Source of the DNA: Liopterus haemorrhoidalis
Lineage: Eukaryota > Arthropoda > Insecta > Coleoptera > Dytiscidae
Direction: 5' to 3'
Assembly: GCA_963971575.1 (NCBI GenBank)
Contig: OZ020625.1
Location: 22,346,992-22,410,991 of the forward strand
DNA length: 64,000 nucleotides
The number at the start of each line of letters is the position of its first letter. Position 1 is the first letter of the stretch. Below are positions 60,134 through 64,000 of this stretch, one piece after another. The notes under the pieces are model-generated. The model saw nothing but the letters and a program-made list of their open reading frames with translations. It made no database searches and had not been told where the DNA came from. The position numbers were made by a program, and so were the translations under genes.

Positions 60134-61530
60134 CAGTGAATTTATTCTTTTATGCAACATGTACTATGTCATTACCATGGATACAGTTTTTGACAGAAAT
60201 ATAAATCGTGTTCATTTTCATTTGCAACATAGACAATTAGTGTGTATTCTTTTGGTCATTACTGATTTAAAAATTAATCAACATGTATATACAGATGAAG
60301 AAAAAATAATGATGGTAACTTCATATAACTCCCAAATGAGTTTAAGAGAAGTTTTTGCTGTATTAAGTGCATCTTATCCAGATCGGCCAATACCAAATCC
60401 CTCTACAATTTCAAGACTAGTTAATAAATTTCATCGCGAAGGATGTCTTAAGTCAAAACATAATAAAGAAAAGAATAACATCCCACGTGCTTACAGAAGA
60501 GAAGCAGTTGGAAATATTATTACAAGTGGAAGAAAACAATCAAAATACTTTAAGATCAATTGCACAAACCGTTGGTGTCAGTACGGGATCTGTTTTTAAC
60601 TTCTTAAAAAAAAAAAGTTTCGATCATACAAATTTCAAAATCATCAAGAATTGTTAGAAAAGGACGCAGCAGTACGTACGGATTTTTGTTTTGAAATGTT
60701 TGAAAAAATTAATTCCGACCCAACAATGCTTCAAAGAATTTTATTTACAGACGAAGCAACGTTTACTCTAAATGGTAAAGTGCACAGACAAAATTTTAGG
60801 TACTGAAATCGAAAAAATTTACATTTGTTTCATTCCTCCCGAACTCAAAATCCGCAAAAATTAAATGTTCGGGCAGGGATAATAGGAACCAATATTATAG
60901 GGCCTTTTTTTATTGACGGTAACCTTAATGCCGCAAAATATCTAGCCCTTTTGCAAAACCAAATATTACCTGCGTTGCGAAACCAGAATATTAATGGACA
61001 AGTATGGTTTCAACATGATGGCGCACAAGTCCATTATTCTAGAATAGTTAAAGAATATTTACATAGAACTTTCCCAAAAAGCTGGATTGGAAGAGGAAGG
61101 TCGATGAATTGGCTAGCGAGATCTCCGGATTTGGCACCCAATGATTTTTTTTTTATTGGGGATATTTTAAGGCCAAAGTATATAATGGAGAACTTAGGGA
61201 TGTTGCTGAACTGCAAGATATAATTGTTTAAGCATCCAACAATATACCTCAAGAGCAATTGCTGAATGTTTTGAATCATTTTTATGATCGCTTAACATTT
61301 TGTGTGCAAGTAAACGGAGAAACTTTTGAACATTTATTATAAGTTTTTATTAGTTATTTATTTATTATTATTTTTTTTTAATTTGTATATTCAATAAAAT
61401 ATTTTGATTTTGCTAGTAAATATGGTTTTTTCTATGTTGCAAATGAAAATGAACACGATTTATATTGCTCTCAAAAACTGTATCCATGGTAATGACATAG
61501 TACATGTTGCATAAAAGAATAAATTCACTG
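60134..61530 (+). mobile_element. Tc1/mariner-superfamily element, DD41D type, long TIRs
   Basis: The terminal inverted repeats are about 100 bp: left CAGTGAATTTATTCTTTTAT, GCAACATGTACTATGTCATT and on to TTTTCATTTGCAACATAGA; right the complement (61428-61530). TA flanks both (60132-60133, 61531-61532). 1397 bp in total with one transposase gene. Confidence 0.93.
60290..61340 (+). pseudogene. DD41D Tc1/mariner-type transposase, lightly damaged
   Basis: The N-terminal domain YTDEEKIMMVTSYNSQMSLR, EVFAVLSASYPDRPIPNPST and ISRLVNKFHREGCL is the DUF4817-type HTH. After a frameshift near 60490 come LEEILLQVEENNQNTLRSIA-like and VSTGSVFN segments. The catalytic domain has ILFTDEATFTLNG (first Asp, about 60750), a stop at 60804, then NVRAGIIGTNIIGPFFIDG, WFQHDGAQVHYS (second Asp) and WLARSPDLAPNDFFF (third). 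I count 41 residues between the second and third Asp. A frameshift near 61140-61200 separates the last block. All three catalytic residues are kept, so few lesions stand between this copy and an intact gene. Confidence 0.88.
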
Positions 61531-61532
61531 TA

Positions 61533-61866
61533 TATGTGAATATCAGTTTATTGTTAAGAAAAGAAAATATATATATGATTCAACATTTATTTAGATAAAT
61601 ATTAAAATTGCCTACCGATGAAGGTATTTTTTTGAAATGTTTGCAACATAAAAAGAAATCAAATGGCAAAAATTCTTAAAAAAGGACATGAAAGGAAATA
61701 AAAGAGATACGTTTTTATTATTTTATAATTTTATTTAAGGACCTATATAAACGACACATTTTTTTTTAAACGGGAGTTACAGTCTTAAAAATATACTTAT
61801 TTATTTTAATTTGAACATTTTAGATTTAAGAAAACAAGTTCAAACACAACATTAGAAGTAGAATAA
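61533..61866. other. AT-rich non-coding stretch
   Basis: No coding block or clear repeat. Confidence 0.4.
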
Positions 61867-62055
61867 AAATCGGCTGTGGCCACCACAGGACCGACCGCCA
61901 TCACAAAGCACTTGTATAAAATACATTCTGGCAGCAGAGTAGAAATAACTTGGTCTAATATTTTCTAACAAAGATGTTATTTATCATATTTACTATGGAA
62001 ACGTTGCATAAAATTATGAAAAAATAGATACTTAAAAAATTTTCGAAAAATTTTT
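61867..62055 (-). mobile_element. ACCGACCG repeat family, inner arm fragment
   Basis: GGCCACCACAGGACCGACCG, CCATCACAAAGCACTTGTAT and GCAGAGTAGAAATAACTTGG match the palindrome centre arm at 63013-63110. Confidence 0.8.
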
Positions 62056-62280
62056 CAAAAATTTGTTGGGTTCTCTAATTTTTGGGAAAACGCACGTTTT
62101 TATAATCAACTTTGAATTTTACTTTTCTCTTTTCTCAAATTTAAAAGTACTCATTTACATATTATTTGAACAAATTACTAACGTTACTTTAAAAGTGATT
62201 ACAAAAAGGGCCCTTCGGACCAATTTTGTAGTACTACAAGATTTAGAGTTGATGAAACAATCGTAATTTTCACTTACGAT

Positions 62281-63602
62281 CGTTTTTACCGACCGCCAAC
62301 ATATATAAGGGAGGTATTGTAATCATACCGATTTTGACATTTCGAGATTTCGATGGATCTCCACGAATTGAGGTCCCTACATAACGTTTTGACTATTTTT
62401 AGCATGATGTCTGTCGGTCTGTCTGTCCGTCTGTCTGTCTGTCCGTCTGTCTGTCTGTCCGTCTGTCTGTCCGTCTGTCTGTCTGTCCGTCTGTCCGTCT
62501 GTGTACACGTGCAGAGCAAATTCGGCTGAAAGGATTTTTATAAAACTTCATATTTAAGCTTCTGCCATCAATGGCACGAGTTACCAATAGTTATCAACTA
62601 TTGGTAAAAATCGGTTGACTAAAAATGGGTGTTTACTCGTGTCGATTTTAAGATTTTTATGAATATTTCACAACAGAAAAATATTTCGAAAACATTTATT
62701 GAACAAAAGTTGCTATAAAAGCAATAATTAATAACTTTTATTTGAGACATTTTTTGATAAAACGAAAGATTTCGAATAATTTTTGTAAAATTTTACGAAA
62801 TTTCAGTCTGAATTTCTCATACTTATATGTAACGTTTCCATGGTCATGATAAATAATATCTCTGTTAGAAAATATTAGACCAAGTTATTTCTACTTTGCT
62901 GCTGGAATGTATTACTTTATGATGTACCTTATGATGGCGGTCGGTCCTGTGGTGACCACAGCTGATTTTTTAACTGAGAATATTAATATTCTCAATTTAA
63001 AAAAATCAGATGTGGCCGCCACAGGACCGACCGCCATCACAAAGTACTTTTATAAAATACATTCTAGCAGCAGAGTAGAAATTACTTGGTCTAATATTTT
63101 CTAATAGAGATATTAATTATCATGACCATGGAAACGTTACATATAAGTATGAAAAAATGTAGAATTGCAAAAAACAGAAAAATATTTCAAATTTTTTTCG
63201 TTTTATCAAAAAATGTCTCAAATAAAAATTGTTAGTTATTGCTTTTATAGCAACTTTTATTCAATAATTTTTTTCGAAATATTTTTCTGTTGGGAAATAT
63301 TAACAAAAATCTTAAAATCGACACGAGTACACTCCCATTTTTACCAAAAGTTGATCAACTTGTGCCATTGATGGTAGAAGCTTAAATATGAAGTATCATG
63401 AAAGTCCTTTCAGCCGAATTTGCTCTGCACGTGTACACAGACAAACGGACAGACGGACGGACGGACGGACAGACATCATGCTAAAAATAGTGAAAACGTT
63501 AAGTAGGGACCTCAATTCGTGGAGATCCATCGAAATCTCGAAATGTCAAAATCGGTATGATCACAATACCTCCCTTATATATGTTGGCGGTCGGTAAAAA
63601 AT
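62281..63602. mobile_element. Foldback element: 1.3-kb near-perfect palindrome
   Basis: The left arm starts TTTTTACCGACCGCCAACAT at about 62285, followed by ATAAGGGAGGTATTGTAATC, a (GTCY)n tract (62407-62502), GTACACGTGCAGAGCAAATT, ATGTAACGTTTCCATGGTCA, then GTTAGAAAATATTAGACCAA and GATGGCGGTCGGTCCTGTGG. The right arm is its complement and ends GGCGGTCGGTAAAAA at 63602. The centre is near 62985 (GAATATTAATATTC). Each arm is about 600-700 bp. No gene inside. It is the only complete copy of this family here. Confidence 0.88.
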
Positions 63603-63689
63603 AGGATATTTTCATATTAAAAAACAATAAGCAGAACAAGTTATATATAAGAGATATATTAATAAAGAAAACAGATCTATATACTCGGT

Positions 63690-64000
63690 GTTTGTTTAAA
63701 ACGGGGCACCCCGAAAATCTCCTTTATTTGTAAAGATACAAAAAATCTTCAGCACAACAGTTAAACTAGACAAAAAGGCCCATAAAGGTAACTATAAGAA
63801 TTCTGAGGCACTTTCGGTTTCACCCGAAATGATCAACTTTTGATATTGCATAGGGAATCGATAATTTTTTCCTAAAAGTACATTAAATTAGCTTTACAAT
63901 GACACCAAAAAGTCATATTTTTATGTTAACCATTTCAAAATGGCGACCATTTATTAACAAAATAATAATCAACATAAGTTTTACAAAGTTGAACGTAGCA
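63690..64000. other. Probable repeat terminus cut by the window end
   Basis: ACTCGGTGTTTGTTTAAAAC, GGGGCACCCCGAAAATCTCC and CAAAATGGCGACCATTT are the kind of blocks seen at ends of dispersed insect transposons. The element cannot be classified because it leaves the window. Confidence 0.35.

Noticed and set aside
62286..62587. Frames rich in TDRQTDRQ
   Set aside because: Translation of the (GTCY)n microsatellite in a foldback arm; the same applies at 26083-26352, 38134-38376, 49261-49476 and 63388-63597.

Overview
This window looks like repeat-dominated nuclear DNA from an arthropod, most probably an insect. It is A+T-rich, has no bacterial gene organisation, and carries R1-, R2/R4-, RTE- and CR1/jockey-like LINEs, Penelope-like elements, Ty3/gypsy elements, mariner/Tc1, hAT, piggyBac and Harbinger-like DNA transposons, foldback elements and MITEs. 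The order of insect cannot be fixed from sequence alone. No complete host gene is visible. Two short exon-like segments (16329-16623 and 49815-50092) with compatible splice phase are the only host-gene candidates.

Layout: 1-10.5 kb is a stack of retroelements. RTE-like, Penelope-like and R2/R4-like fragments come first. A decayed plus-strand gypsy follows, with a hAT element (2951-5731, exact 8-bp TSD) inserted at codon 4 of gag; that hAT itself contains a Penelope-like inverted-repeat element and a LINE. A second, minus-strand gypsy (7803-10474) has both LTRs and a 4-bp TSD but has lost RT, RNase H and the integrase core. 10.7-14.5 kb holds LINE fragments and an R1-clade element with three tandem 3' repeats. 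14.8-23 kb holds Tc1, a full-length mariner, a Mutator-like element with 9-bp TSD, and two hAT elements with 8-bp TSDs.

23-30 kb is a CR1/jockey-like LINE split by a Helentron/HINE-like element, followed by an inverted LINE copy around mariner and Harbinger-like sequences. 31-38 kb has a hAT with a 294-codon open frame and three copies of a CCCAGCAAACAT-ended element with expanding internal minisatellites. 38-49.5 kb has four more HINE-like copies, a THAP-bearing insertion, a 2.4-kb foldback carrying three MITE families, and a Penelope element split by a hAT that contains a LINE split by a piggyBac MITE. 50.4-54.6 kb is a satellite of about 31 132-bp monomers. 54.7-64 kb holds LINE, hAT, a GC-rich probable solo LTR, a MITE, a nearly intact DD41D Tc1/mariner-type element and a 1.3-kb palindromic foldback.

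The most unusual observation is that all five HINE-like copies carry, at the same internal position, a tRNA-like module (A-box-like and B-box-like words followed by T runs). The module sequence differs among copies while the flanking element sequence stays alike. A second theme is that about ten different hAT-like termini each carry their own short, often self-complementary subterminal repeat word.
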